From assembly GCA_020050835.1 (NCBI GenBank), contig JAGVKB010000109.1, forward strand, positions 1-33,209: a stretch of 33,209 bases of DNA. The letters run 5' to 3'. The notes under the pieces were generated by a model that saw only the letters and a list, made by a program, of their open reading frames with translations, was not told the origin of the DNA and made no database searches. Shown here one piece after another: positions 30,501 through 33,209 of the stretch. Numbering within the stretch: the stretch's first letter is position 1; each line of letters opens with the position of its first letter. This DNA is from Candidatus Obscuribacterales bacterium. GTDB lineage: Bacteria > Cyanobacteriota > Vampirovibrionia > Obscuribacterales > Obscuribacteraceae. The translations under genes were made by a program, and so were the position numbers.

Positions 30501-33209
30501 TGGATAACAACTGTCTGACCGCCGCTGGCAGTAGCAACAAAGGTGCCGCTGCCATTGATCGTCAAATTGCCGGTGCTGCTGATGAGTAAAGGAAATTCAG
30601 TCGTTGCAGTGGATTCTATAGTTCCGGAGTTGCCGAGAGTTCCGGTGTTAACATGGATGTCTACTTGATTGCTCCCGGTAATGTGCACGAGTTCATCAAT
30701 TGTGGTATCAGCGTTGGTGGTGGTAGTGGTCAAGTTTCCACCAGTCACTTGAAGATTCGCTTCGTTAGTACCTGCGGATTTGCTGAAAGTAAGTCCTTGT
30801 CCCGAAGCGACACTAATGCTCACGGAGCCGCCTCCGGTAGAAAAGGTCGATGTGGCGTCATCTGGTGTCATTATATTGATGGCGGTGTTATTCGTTGATA
30901 ATACTGTGATTGCAGTACCCGTTGTCACTACGCTACTGACTAGGGTATCGGCACCTAAGATCAAATTTGGAGTATCTAGCGCTAGCGGGAAATTAGCAAT
31001 GACTGAGTGGGTAGTCGACGCAGCCAGACGAACAGAGCCTAATCCCATATACAAGAGTAGCTGGGTAGTAGCGTTTCCATTTGCAAAGAGATTGGCACCG
31101 GAGTATGCTTGTACTCTGCGTCCAGTGAGGTCTCCACCAAGTATCACGTCTGCAGCGGTAGGAACTGTTCCGATGAGTCCGCCGGAGACTATACCTGTTT
31201 GTTTGTCTATTGTGATTGGAGTAGTGGTTGGATCTGCTGCAGCAATGAGTATGATGCCTGTATTAGTGTTGCCGCCGGTGGTGTTGATCTCACCTACCGT
31301 AATTCCAGTGCCACCTAGATGATTGCCCAGAATTCTCGCATCGCCATTGTTACCGGAGCCAGTGCCACCAGTCCTTATTAGTGAATTGCTAGGAAGAGTT
31401 ACTCTCCCACCATCTGTTGGGTCGCCGGCAATGTGGTACGCGGCCATCACAACATGTCCGCCGCTTCCGCCAGTAAATGTGCTTCTAGTATTCAAGCCAT
31501 CAACAGAATCAATTGGATGAGTGCTAAAATCGATGTCTCCGCCCGTTGCTCCTACTGGAGTTCCAGAAATGTGAGTGCTGTCTGGGACGTTGTTTGTGAA
31601 TACAGCTCCGGCTGAAATCAAAATGTTGCCCGCATTGCCGGTTGAAGAGTTAGTCCTGAACTTTAGTCCATCAACCGTTGTTCTTACATCGCCGTCAGCC
31701 AACAATACAATCGGCGTTCCACCCGTTGTTGTCACGTTTCCAGCCAGGTTCAAATTGCCGTTAGTTACGCCTATGATAAAGCCATTTGTTGCCGTAGCCG
31801 GTCCGAGTGTATCATCGCCGCTACCGGTGAATATCTCTACGTGAGCACCAGTAACGTTGATTTGTCCTACTATGCTGCGCAGCGTTGCCATTACGTTGCC
31901 TGGTGTTCCGGCTGCACCGACGTTGAAGTTGACAGTACCACCTGCTCCCGACGCGGATATGACTCCATTTGCGAGGCTACCGGAGACCGTAATCGCTCCA
32001 GCGTTTGTCGGATTGAAGAATACACCTGCTGCATCATTGTTCGCAGACAAAGTGGAACTGCTGCCCAGATTGATAGTCAATCCAGAGTCTGAACCATTCG
32101 ATTGAATACTCAGGTTGCCGCTATCGGCAGTGACGGTACCATTATTGGTTACTGTTGGTGTTGTGATCGAAACTGATGAACCGCTCGAAGTACCGCCTGC
32201 CGCTTGCGTGAATAAATTCGAGGCGCCTGCGCCCGTTACATAAGTGAGGGCTCCAGTAGCGTCGACATTCCCATTTATTGTGACATTGCTAGATGAATCT
32301 ACTGTGATCGCGCCATTCGATTGCAGCGTAACACCGCCGTCAACTGTGAAGCCATTAACAGAGGTTGGCGTCCTCACCAATGAAGCATTGATTACCATGG
32401 TTGTAGCGGTAGTGTCCGGATTGAGGGTTGTATCAATGGCTAGTTGCAGGCTACTGCCGGCGATGCCGAGTGTGGCAGTTCCGGAGGTAACCGATATGGT
32501 GGCTAGCCCAGGGTTGCTACCAGTGCCGACTCCCAAGAGAAGGGGTGTCTGAATTGCGAGGTTGCCGGTGCTTATTGTCTCGTCCAATCCGTCTACCAAC
32601 GTCAACGAGACCGGGGCGCTGATAACGAAAGTATCTCCAACCTGGCTTCCTGCAAACCATACTCCACCTGTCCAGTTTAGAGTGCTAGATCCAAGGATGT
32701 TGATCGTGTTGGTATTACTATCAGTGCCGGTATACTTGATGGTGCCTTGATTTGCGATATCAGCATCTGCCCCCATGTTAAATGTCATTATTCCTGTTGA
32801 TTGTAGGGTCACATTTGGATCCACAATCAAGTCAGCAATGGAGACTGGAGTACTTACGGAACTGGCATTGATGCTAATTACTGTTGATGGTGTTGATGGG
32901 TTCAAAGAAGTGTTTATGACAAACTGAAGGTTTTGGCTCCCTACGCCCAGAGTTGCAGTACCAGACGTCACGGAGACAGTTGCCGCTCCCGCAGCCGAAC
33001 CAGCGCCAACCCCAGCAATCTTACCGGATTGAATAGTTAGATTTCCGGTCACTACATTCTGATTTAGACCATCGGCCAGAGTCAGCATTGTCCCGGCCCC
33101 GATGTTGGCGGTCTTGCCTGCGCCAGGATTCAGAGTGCCGCTGGAGCCGGAGGTGTTGGTCCAGAGGAGAGTACCAGGGCTTGAGATATTGATGGTGGTA
33201 CCGGCAGCA
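12344..33209 (-). CDS. Giant filamentous-haemagglutinin-like beta-helix repeat protein with C-terminal FecR-like modules (5' end outside window)
   Basis: One uninterrupted frame of at least 6,954 residues. An in-frame ATG at 33088 is not the start: translation upstream stays open to 33209 and continues the repeat (GTLNPGAGKTANIGAGT). The bulk is rich in Gly, Thr, Ser, Asn, Ala and Val with short strand motifs (TGNLAIQTPLLLGVGTGSN; GNAGNILISAG), as in filamentous-haemagglutinin-type right-handed beta helices. From ~22,160 to the window edge it is a ~1,080-residue tandem super-repeat. The region 13,330-13,620 is FecR-like (LREGRAAVFAGRKGLKIETS). A Ser/Gly/Pro linker and a second FecR-like segment follow, and the final ~75 residues match the small FecR-like protein at 6599-7630. 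Four cysteines (PLCASL, GSCQSF, LLSCNLGCF) near the C-terminal part could form disulfides. A secreted or surface adhesin or sheath role is likely. No sorting motif is visible. Confidence 0.9.
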   Translation of the reverse strand, partial: AAGTTINISSPGTLLWTNTSGSSGTLNPGAGKTANIGAGTMLTLADGLNQNVVTGNLTIQSGKIAGVGAGSAAGAATVSVTSGTATLGVGSQNLQFVINTSLNPSTPSTVISINASSVSTPVSIADLIVDPNVTLQSTGIMTFNMGADADIANQGTIKYTGTDSNTNTINILGSSTLNWTGGVWFAGSQVGDTFVISAPVSLTLVDGLDETISTGNLAIQTPLLLGVGTGSNPGLATISVTSGTATLGIAGSSLQLAIDTTLNPDTTATTMVINASLVRTPTSVNGFTVDGGVTLQSNGAITVDSSSNVTINGNVDATGALTYVTGAGASNLFTQAAGGTSSGSSVSITTPTVTNNGTVTADSGNLSIQSNGSDSGLTINLGSSSTLSANNDAAGVFFNPTNAGAITVSGSLANGVISASGAGGTVNFNVGAAGTPGNVMATLRSIVGQINVTGAHVEIFTGSGDDTLGPATATNGFIIGVTNGNLNLAGNVTTTGGTPIVLLADGDVRTTVDGLKFRTNSSTGNAGNILISAGAVFTNNVPDSTHISGTPVGATGGDIDFSTHPIDSVDGLNTRSTFTGGSGGHVVMAAYHIAGDPTDGGRVTLPSNSLIRTGGTGSGNNGDARILGNHLGGTGITVGEINTTGGNTNTGIILIAAADPTTTPITIDKQTGIVSGGLIGTVPTAADVILGGDLTGRRVQAYSGANLFANGNATTQLLLYMGLGSVRLAASTTHSVIANFPLALDTPNLILGADTLVSSVVTTGTAITVLSTNNTAINIMTPDDATSTFSTGGGSVSISVASGQGLTFSKSAGTNEANLQVTGGNLTTTTTNADTTIDELVHITGSNQVDIHVNTGTLGNSGTIESTATTEFPLLISSTGNLTINGSGTFVATASGGQTVVIQTPGSGVLNMLGSSTFNVGTSGTAALQTTPAPATGSIHFGSGTQTVTSRFTVRTQNVQLDDGASLVSQATTGNGVVFDTPSTAAGPLTITLPDDGLAAITTSGAGIVFQPTDSGRSLTFTKSAGTNTATLSMSGGTVSTSVTGATTTIDSLVTLASDSTVSVGFVTGGALVNNGRLQSTASTQTTTIGVSSTGALTLSGTTGKFDPGAGHSASIGATALTLSAGVSQEVQTGNLILATPHILGVGTGSSPGAATLTVSAGTANVGIAGNNLQFSINSNLNPSTPSTVITINATSLTTPVSVGDLIVDQNVTLQSSGLMTFNLGSNASIANHGTVKYLGSATNTNTISVLGVDCLRWTGGIWFAGTQVGDTFLISAPTSLTLVDGLVETISTGNLAIQTPLLLGVGTGSNPGTATITVTSGTATLGSIGSDLRLGIDTTLNPDTTATTMSINASLVTTPTSVTNFTVDSGVTLQSTGAITADASNNISVNGNVNATGILTYVSGSGVSHSLTQSAGGTSSGSSVSITSPSVTNNGTITANSGNLSIQSNASGSGLTVAMGSSSTLNANSSGAGIFLNPITAGAVTVTGGLANGTFSASGEGGTINFNVGASGTPGNVMVNLLSMIGKINVSGNHVEIFTGTGDDTLGTGNASNGFIVGVTNGSLNLAGNITVTGASPLILLANRDVRTTVDGLTFRTDSSTGNAGNILITASSVFTNNSPDSDHIAGSITGYQGGSIDFNTHPIDAVNGINAKATGTNFSGGTVILVAYHSDSDPTNGGQVLLPTNSLISSGGNGTGFNGDAAVLGNHQGGVAVTVGQINTLGGNSSNGNVIVGSLTPTTTPVTVDKTTGEISGQTLGTVPSAADVTVGGNIDGRLVQLSSGANLYVNGNTTATNIITYQGFTSINLAASTTHATSTANQVTLDTANLNLGADTQISSAMTSGTAIRVRSTQNTAITVTSPDNALATFSTSGGLVDFILSTGRALTFSKTTGTDAATLRVLGGTFRTTTTNANTTVNQLVHLIGNSQVDINVNNGTLANSGTIETTATTALALLVRSTSNLTINGGGRYVAAAGGGQSIVVQTPGSGVLNILGSNTFDVGANGVATLQTQPAPATGNIHFGAGTQTTTNLLTVRAQNVQLDDGASLVSQATTGNGVVFDTPSTAAGPLTITLPDDGLAAISTSGAAIVFQPTDSGRSLIFTKSAGTDIATLSMSGGPVSTSVTSATTTIDSLVTLTSNSTISVGFVTSGTLVNNGLLQSTAATPTTTIGVSSSGALTLTGTTGKFDPGAGHSASIGATALTLSSGVLQEVQTGNLILATPQILGVGTGSLPGAATLTVTAGTASVGVAGSNLQFSINFTHNPNTPSTVITLNATSLTTPVSVGDLIVDQNVTLQSSGPMTFNLGSNASIANHGTVKYTGSASNINTVSVLGIDSLKWTGGIWFAGSQVGDTFLISAPTSLTLVDGLVETVSTGNLAIQTPLLLGVGTSSNPGSATITVTSGTATLGLIGSDLTLGIDTTLNPNTTATTMSINASLVTTPTSVTNFTVDSGVTLQSTGAITANASNNITVYGHVNATGILTYVTGSGGSNSLTQSAGGTSSGSSVSISTPSVTNNGTITANSGNLNIQTNASGSGLTVAMGTGSILNANSSSAGIFLNPTTAGAITVTGGPSNGVFSASGTNGSVNFNIGASGTPGNVSVNLRSIIGTINVAGNHVEIFTGSGDDALGTGTASNGFIFGASSGNLNLAGNLTVTGGTPLVLLSTASIRTIVDGLKFKTNSATGNGGNVLISAGASFTNNSPDNTHITVSPTAAPGGNIDFNTHPIDSTDGINTRSLFTDGSGGAVTLNAYHAASDATVGGQVLLPTSGTLSTGGSGDGNNGDVTILGNHQGGTGITVGTINTSGGNTLTGNILVGTFAPSTTSTSIDKTTGLQSGATIGTTPVVSDIVVNGNLTGRQIQVSSGANLSLNGNTIASNTLTYQGFTSINLAAATTHSVTTENLVTLDTPSLNLGAGSQVSSAISSFTVAIQVQSSQNTAITIITPDDGTATFATSGGNVDITPAAGQELRYSKTVGTNEANFLISGGEFLSITTNANTTIDPLVHITGTERVDMRVNDATFYNAGVVESTSASLFPLIIQSDGNMTVDGSGKLVALAGGGGIIVVQTVGDKILTMLGSTTFDVGTNGIAVLQTQPAPVTGSINFGTGTQTISNKLFVRGSNVSFENGATLIANNSSLDGIAFDTIAGTTDNLTITLPDNGQANLQTAGGSIRFVPAATGAAVIFTKTGGSNTAVLNMTGGAVSTSVTDATTTIAPLVTLTADKEITIGFTNSGTFNHNGLLKSTDTTPSTTLNVSSTGTLLLSGTTGVFNPGSGHTTSIGATALTLGSGVAQQFLTGDLLLQAPQMLGVGTGSLAGAGTLTVTAGTATVGLAGSNLQFSINSTLNPSTPSTVITINATSVTTPVSIGDLIVDQNVTLQSSGPMTFNLGSNASIANHGTVKYTGSASNTNTISVLGIDSLKWTGGIWFAGSQVGDTFLISAPTSLSLASGLVETISTGNLAIQTPLLLGVGTGSNPGSATITVTSGTATLGSIGSDLQLGIDTSLNPSTTATTMSINASLVTTPTSINDFTVDSGVTLQSTGAITVNSANDVTINGNVNATGVLTYFTGAGASNSITQAAGTTSSGSSLSIFTPNVMNNGSLTANSGDVNVQSNASGFILNVTMGSGSTISAGSGTVKFNDTNPGNVTVTGGPSNGTITGGLGVSFKGGIVDANVNSIAGTVSATGTDVTVITALNNLTTGTVTATNGQVTLTANGGALSTLGTTSATGGSATLTSGNNGDINLGANVISNASVNLHASANINQSAGTVFAPAITMDTISGHIRGISASDPIFIGSNTTAAGAINLTVNANGNGNALIKDTRADAISITNLSSASLFDLDNSTAGSSIRFTSNTTATLTAAMIVLTAPVIQFDNNNSNSIALNATSGLGITMRSAAGAPDLTIRLGGTSTTSTPRVLSAGAIYLTPNASGSLIFELAGSATSGKLNLEQSSYLGQTGNTAVTVSNNVNVSVVNGYLTAVANAVNVGTQSVLFGDFGLSATADNVSNSGKIQSTNFVTIQGTSSLTLSGNGSGEISTTGAAAGQITVGTSTAIPLNLNASMTYNAGSGGLVTLQSGTTATFAGGTTQSVTGGSSLYLRAPSIVFGVNGSGVGATLTNDLTTGIAIYLIKETGLTITLPDSFSATINSAGGGLYIYGATTLITKTAGTGAATLNATGADLVWYSDTSSVIDSVTVLSSDRNLTLLQTQTGGVITINGTLQNTAVGNNTLGTNNQWSGTLGQIVIEPGTGTGTGTIAGSGTVLANGGGSPLILLTKSSNGGDYHELHLQGNLTFNAGAAGFVYFKGNSNSFVGSKIVVEDNTTVNITGGSLVVMATPGLSLGDSALINLSRSTGDAITFLGNFVDYRNILGPTGSSATIMSNGGGNINIRTCCGVSYTFGTTTGAGSTNIRLLGGNVTVNASEVVINNGVTLSGDRNITLTVAWNQFYPNAGQPDILPNNVINNGIVTTSANAGIVAVNFSNSTNSQPGILSGNGTFSVTGTAGQVNVTKSNSGQAIPLNFMGTQVLDPNGGTVTITANTAGSSINFVNGSTTTAKGVLSINLPNNGLFTDNGSIISTITPGALTTAVTVQSASGALSVAGTGTVTTANANARTQISAATSVSFADTSNLHINGGGPVILQSPLIKTGVTGNTGTAGVVSGGLTATGAITVRAVAAGTGSLTFDTTSLSGVTSGRINLDGGSVKVIASTAVTITQPTTLSATGPSAGTLNIDPTDFTNNGTTTSNMPISITVTGGTLTNTGMIQSTAVGPANTITVIASPSLTLTGTTGHWNPGAGNTVAFTATSSLTFASGMNQTIDTGNLALGTPRIFGVGTLGLPGSATLSVTSGTASLGTAGSNLQLSIGTTSPVTPSTTFIVNSSLVNTPTSIVDFTVDSNVNLQSTGAITINGSGNSLINGNVSAGDQLTYTTGTAAANSFTQAAGTSSTGSAVTINSPNVTNSGIITANSGDLVLQSNRSGFALNVSLPTNSSQLNSNAPNASVRFNPNNAGQITVNGVNNTGMISASGTGGSVRFNAASNALTATANQIVGPIIATGNPISITVASGTLTASNVSSSSNIALTNNNGTLSIINTGLSSGGTTTLNNTGGNISISGTGVSSTGDLSVNETTGAVSIAAGSVVSSAGLIHFRITNGSLDHNGTITTSLQGIPANFFGIVVQIEANGSFALSGGPNLISSTGSGSPLIQIQNNTASPILFNSSYNFNIDSSTGGTVFIKQFTNSGPLGGSITLADNVTLTVSGPRPIALAAPTVNFGTGSKVVSNATSGTGVMLNPSLASGGNSSLTLNLPAGASTTFQTAGAAIQVAASPNFPLSINTTAGQLSTLNLVGAGTMTFQTTGTAAGTMSLGNGVTLNSTGLGTSVLNVNSIGTFTTGTGSSILSEGQINIVLNGGGFVHNGTITSSANASDFAFGVVVQVRDSSTSALTLSGGPNLISATGAGTPIIQIIKQNGNSIIFNSSYTFNAGPTGLVDIRQQNNAAFNPFTAPVTLADNVTLSIAGGGLFNLVAPVFNFGSHSTITTDRASGTGVLINAPALNSNLTFNLPDESEATIETNGANIVILGATDRPISVMTTPGGASKLNLNGALQAIITGQGATTATVNIGDSVNLVAEGRLELTSPGQVTLGQNATASGATALSNSSLLVTAPILSMGADSMLSAINGNLAIQSNTANFAFNLLMSEGSSIHADSSGHNVTFNATNGGDVSINSSLPINLNGDISANNLIIFNGNSTTLSTVNAYLHSIDGTIAISNMSVVDLITAGGDIKTQSITVSNSIMMEARGGNLNIGGDLTATNLLVQLISSSAANSSITVGNIFAGTSVNLQTHNLVINGGTAITASTGDININQIGITGSFKFDNPAVALSANAGAGTVRINSTNLGTIFVNVKSIAGLVRTSGEDITVQTATNDLNTAAVTASNGQLTLAALGGNLHIDGNATATGGDTTLKSGPASTITLTGTGNVSGSNVHLFTPHAISSGLITATTGNINVNENVGGSFLKTGGTMSSANGFVNFFGIAGSNAGSIDVSVDTITGTMTATGTAITIATSATANQLTAGSMLASTGNLSVTANGGGTLTIADASTISVPNGTATFRSTGAGGISAGIHGGTGTTITAFGDVTLDSSTSAAANVTLHDRVSITSNSARVILTGGLNLAIGTKSSLSAGTDILGTALGGIATMAAGSSGVANRSVFLNANTGISLNGTGSTSDTVVTLTAGQIDSSLSSAARGALETLPEGSVTNAGQIALTTATGNIDTTHAMLTSGGGSIALNAQNINAHTGSDFVALGANVSLVAVNTQVAPEVHVTSGASVKAVAALDEEGAGRSSTGNFTGGGIFIYAGLTQPNSEAVLDTMLANRPPAGALNVNYYRWGVTIDNVQFNIQPGGLVDLDTNLSEPGPTKIALSNSEFNALGGVIAIDPPGLVDINGASLTAIAPLLEVIAPRLSFIEPVVESHRTGIVLTPERVLGFPIPTDITHRSLLPIPEAPLCASLSNLSASNSEGQPEWSVASGSCQSFTYEGDDGAAIIGAGGTQIRPTAHMTLGLREGRAAVFAGRKGLKIETSYGVIHMSGDAAAIVEVTSSSKLRVSNIGKTPTELSGVIVGTMTAGTGEEIVIRNKPGAQSGGAQDDGVPRRTVSSTVANNGWEIERNGFDTKVMAESDDLLSCNLGCFPPALKKRIEAMRPSSSATIGKNGHPPNGTSGNPPVGKATNPPHVSHSPGDLYRSTEAGTASSGSTGKNELQPISFVQPAVTAPITGIQTVTIQGAVLKHIGNASISLPQPGVIMLHNGETLVLANQPTTVTSGTHAVTLKAGTIALISADNDVLKVRNLWGTGSNSISVVAGGRLSKLSSGQETIIGPDGTTLTKAAKDSVARRSIETFDLATGGRIMRSDVSLVSLLESNVILSQLVKSSNKHDRSIAEKVVRMAACLTLVTGRHGAYAPMNNSNP
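16265..17035 (-). repeat. 257-residue duplication in the giant protein, copy 2
   Basis: Contains INIVLNGGGFVHNGTITSS, then LTLSGGPNLISATGAGTPI, IFNSSYTFNAGPTG and ADNVTLSIAGGG. It matches the adjacent segment at about 17,036-17,806 block for block. The offset measured at the HNGT codons (Asn codon at 16985 against 17756) is 771 nt, exactly 257 codons. Outer edges are approximate. Confidence 0.7.
17036..17806 (-). repeat. 257-residue duplication in the giant protein, copy 1
   Basis: Contains HFRITNGSLDHNGTITTS, FALSGGPNLISSTGSGSPL, LFNSSYNFNIDSSTGG and LADNVTLTVSG, in the same order as the following copy. The unit is independent of the ~1,080-residue super-repeat farther upstream in the protein. 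Confidence 0.7.
22160..22910 (-). repeat. C-terminal partial copy of the ~1,080-residue super-repeat
   Basis: Continues the repeat past the last anchor (LVETISTGNLAIQTPLLLG, TLQSTGAIT, SGSSLSIFTPN, TVTGGPSNG). The match fades around 22,160, where the protein changes to unrelated beta-repeat sequence. The edge is approximate. Confidence 0.65.
22911..26153 (-). repeat. Super-repeat unit 3 (3,243 bp, 1,081 residues)
   Basis: Unit edges are set by the anchor encoding FAGSQVGDTFLISAP (plus strand GTATCGCCAACCTG), which recurs at 22911 and 26154. It is the most diverged of the complete units in its middle section, but very close to unit 2 just after the left edge. Confidence 0.85.
26154..29393 (-). 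repeat. Super-repeat unit 2 (3,240 bp, 1,080 residues)
   Basis: Bounded by the same anchor at 26154 and 29394. It shares about 82-83% DNA identity with unit 1 in the two windows I counted by eye. It includes GNAGNILI, FNTHPID and GN(H)QGG segments also present in the other units. Confidence 0.88.
29394..32630 (-). repeat. Super-repeat unit 1 (3,237 bp, 1,079 residues)
   Basis: Bounded by the anchor at 29394 and 32631. It has a cysteine in its anchor region (GVDCLRW) where neighbouring units have serine. The order of modules is identical to units 2 and 3. Confidence 0.87.
32631..33209 (-). repeat. N-terminal flanking copy of the super-repeat, running off the window
   Basis: Encodes the WTGGVWFAGSQVGDTF anchor region and the preceding TGNLTIQ...NPSTPSTVISINAS block. 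The match continues to the last base, so at least one further copy, complete or partial, lies beyond the window. Confidence 0.8.

Noticed and set aside
12486-32750. Dozens of plus-strand reading frames of 60-195 codons opposite the giant gene, several repeated with the same phase (for example at 22542, 25803, 29013 and 32244)
   Set aside because: They are shadows of the repeated, Thr/Gly/Val-rich minus-strand frame, whose codon use produces few antisense stops. Their recurrence simply follows the sense repeat, none has a consistent ribosome binding site, and the sense frame is continuous.
22160-33209. Regularly spaced repeats considered as a CRISPR array or transposon
   Set aside because: Units are about 3.24 kb, entirely coding, in frame and without unique spacers, inverted ends or transposase.

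Overview
The window reads as chromosomal DNA of a free-living bacterium with roughly even base composition. My best guess is a non-photosynthetic relative of the cyanobacteria (Vampirovibrionia/'Melainabacteria', for example an Obscuribacterales-like lineage). The grounds are two short single-RRM RNA-binding proteins of the cyanobacterial Rbp type, a very large filamentous-haemagglutinin-like beta-repeat protein combined with FecR-like modules, and a multi-domain protein of about 2,000 residues. This placement is inference; there is no rRNA or marker gene here. I see no tRNA, CRISPR array, insertion sequence or prophage gene.

Layout. (1) 7-6602, plus strand: a 2,006-residue protein ending in a papain-like cysteine peptidase domain with a complete set of catalytic motifs, followed by a 172-residue protein of unknown function that may be its partner. 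(2) 6599-7630, minus strand: a secreted FecR-like protein with a polyproline stretch, meeting the previous gene tail to tail with overlapping stop codons. (3) 7676-9504: a doubtful 74-codon reading frame on the minus strand and, divergent from it, a MidA-like SAM-dependent methyltransferase with C-terminal TPRs. (4) 9505-12283, plus strand: a structured untranslated leader, RRM protein 1, a leucine-rich-repeat-variant (LRV) protein, RRM protein 2, a hypothetical protein and a two-helix membrane protein. (5) 12344 to the window end, minus strand: one uninterrupted reading frame encoding at least 6,954 residues of a giant surface or secreted beta-helix protein. Its N-terminus lies beyond the window.

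The giant gene dominates the window. Its N-terminal half is built from a tandem super-repeat of 1,079, 1,080 and 1,081 residues (3,237, 3,240 and 3,243 bp), with partial copies on both sides. Older duplications of 160, 213 and 257 residues are nested inside or beside it. Pairwise similarity between copies switches along the unit, which suggests recombination or gene conversion. Its C-terminus carries FecR-like segments, and the last ~75 residues are clearly homologous to the C-terminus of the small FecR-like protein at 6599-7630. The two proteins therefore share a terminal module although they lie about 5 kb apart.

The papain-like protein, the FecR-like protein and the giant repeat protein together suggest a region devoted to cell-surface or intercellular interaction. 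The RRM-LRV-RRM group looks like a separate unit for RNA-level regulation.
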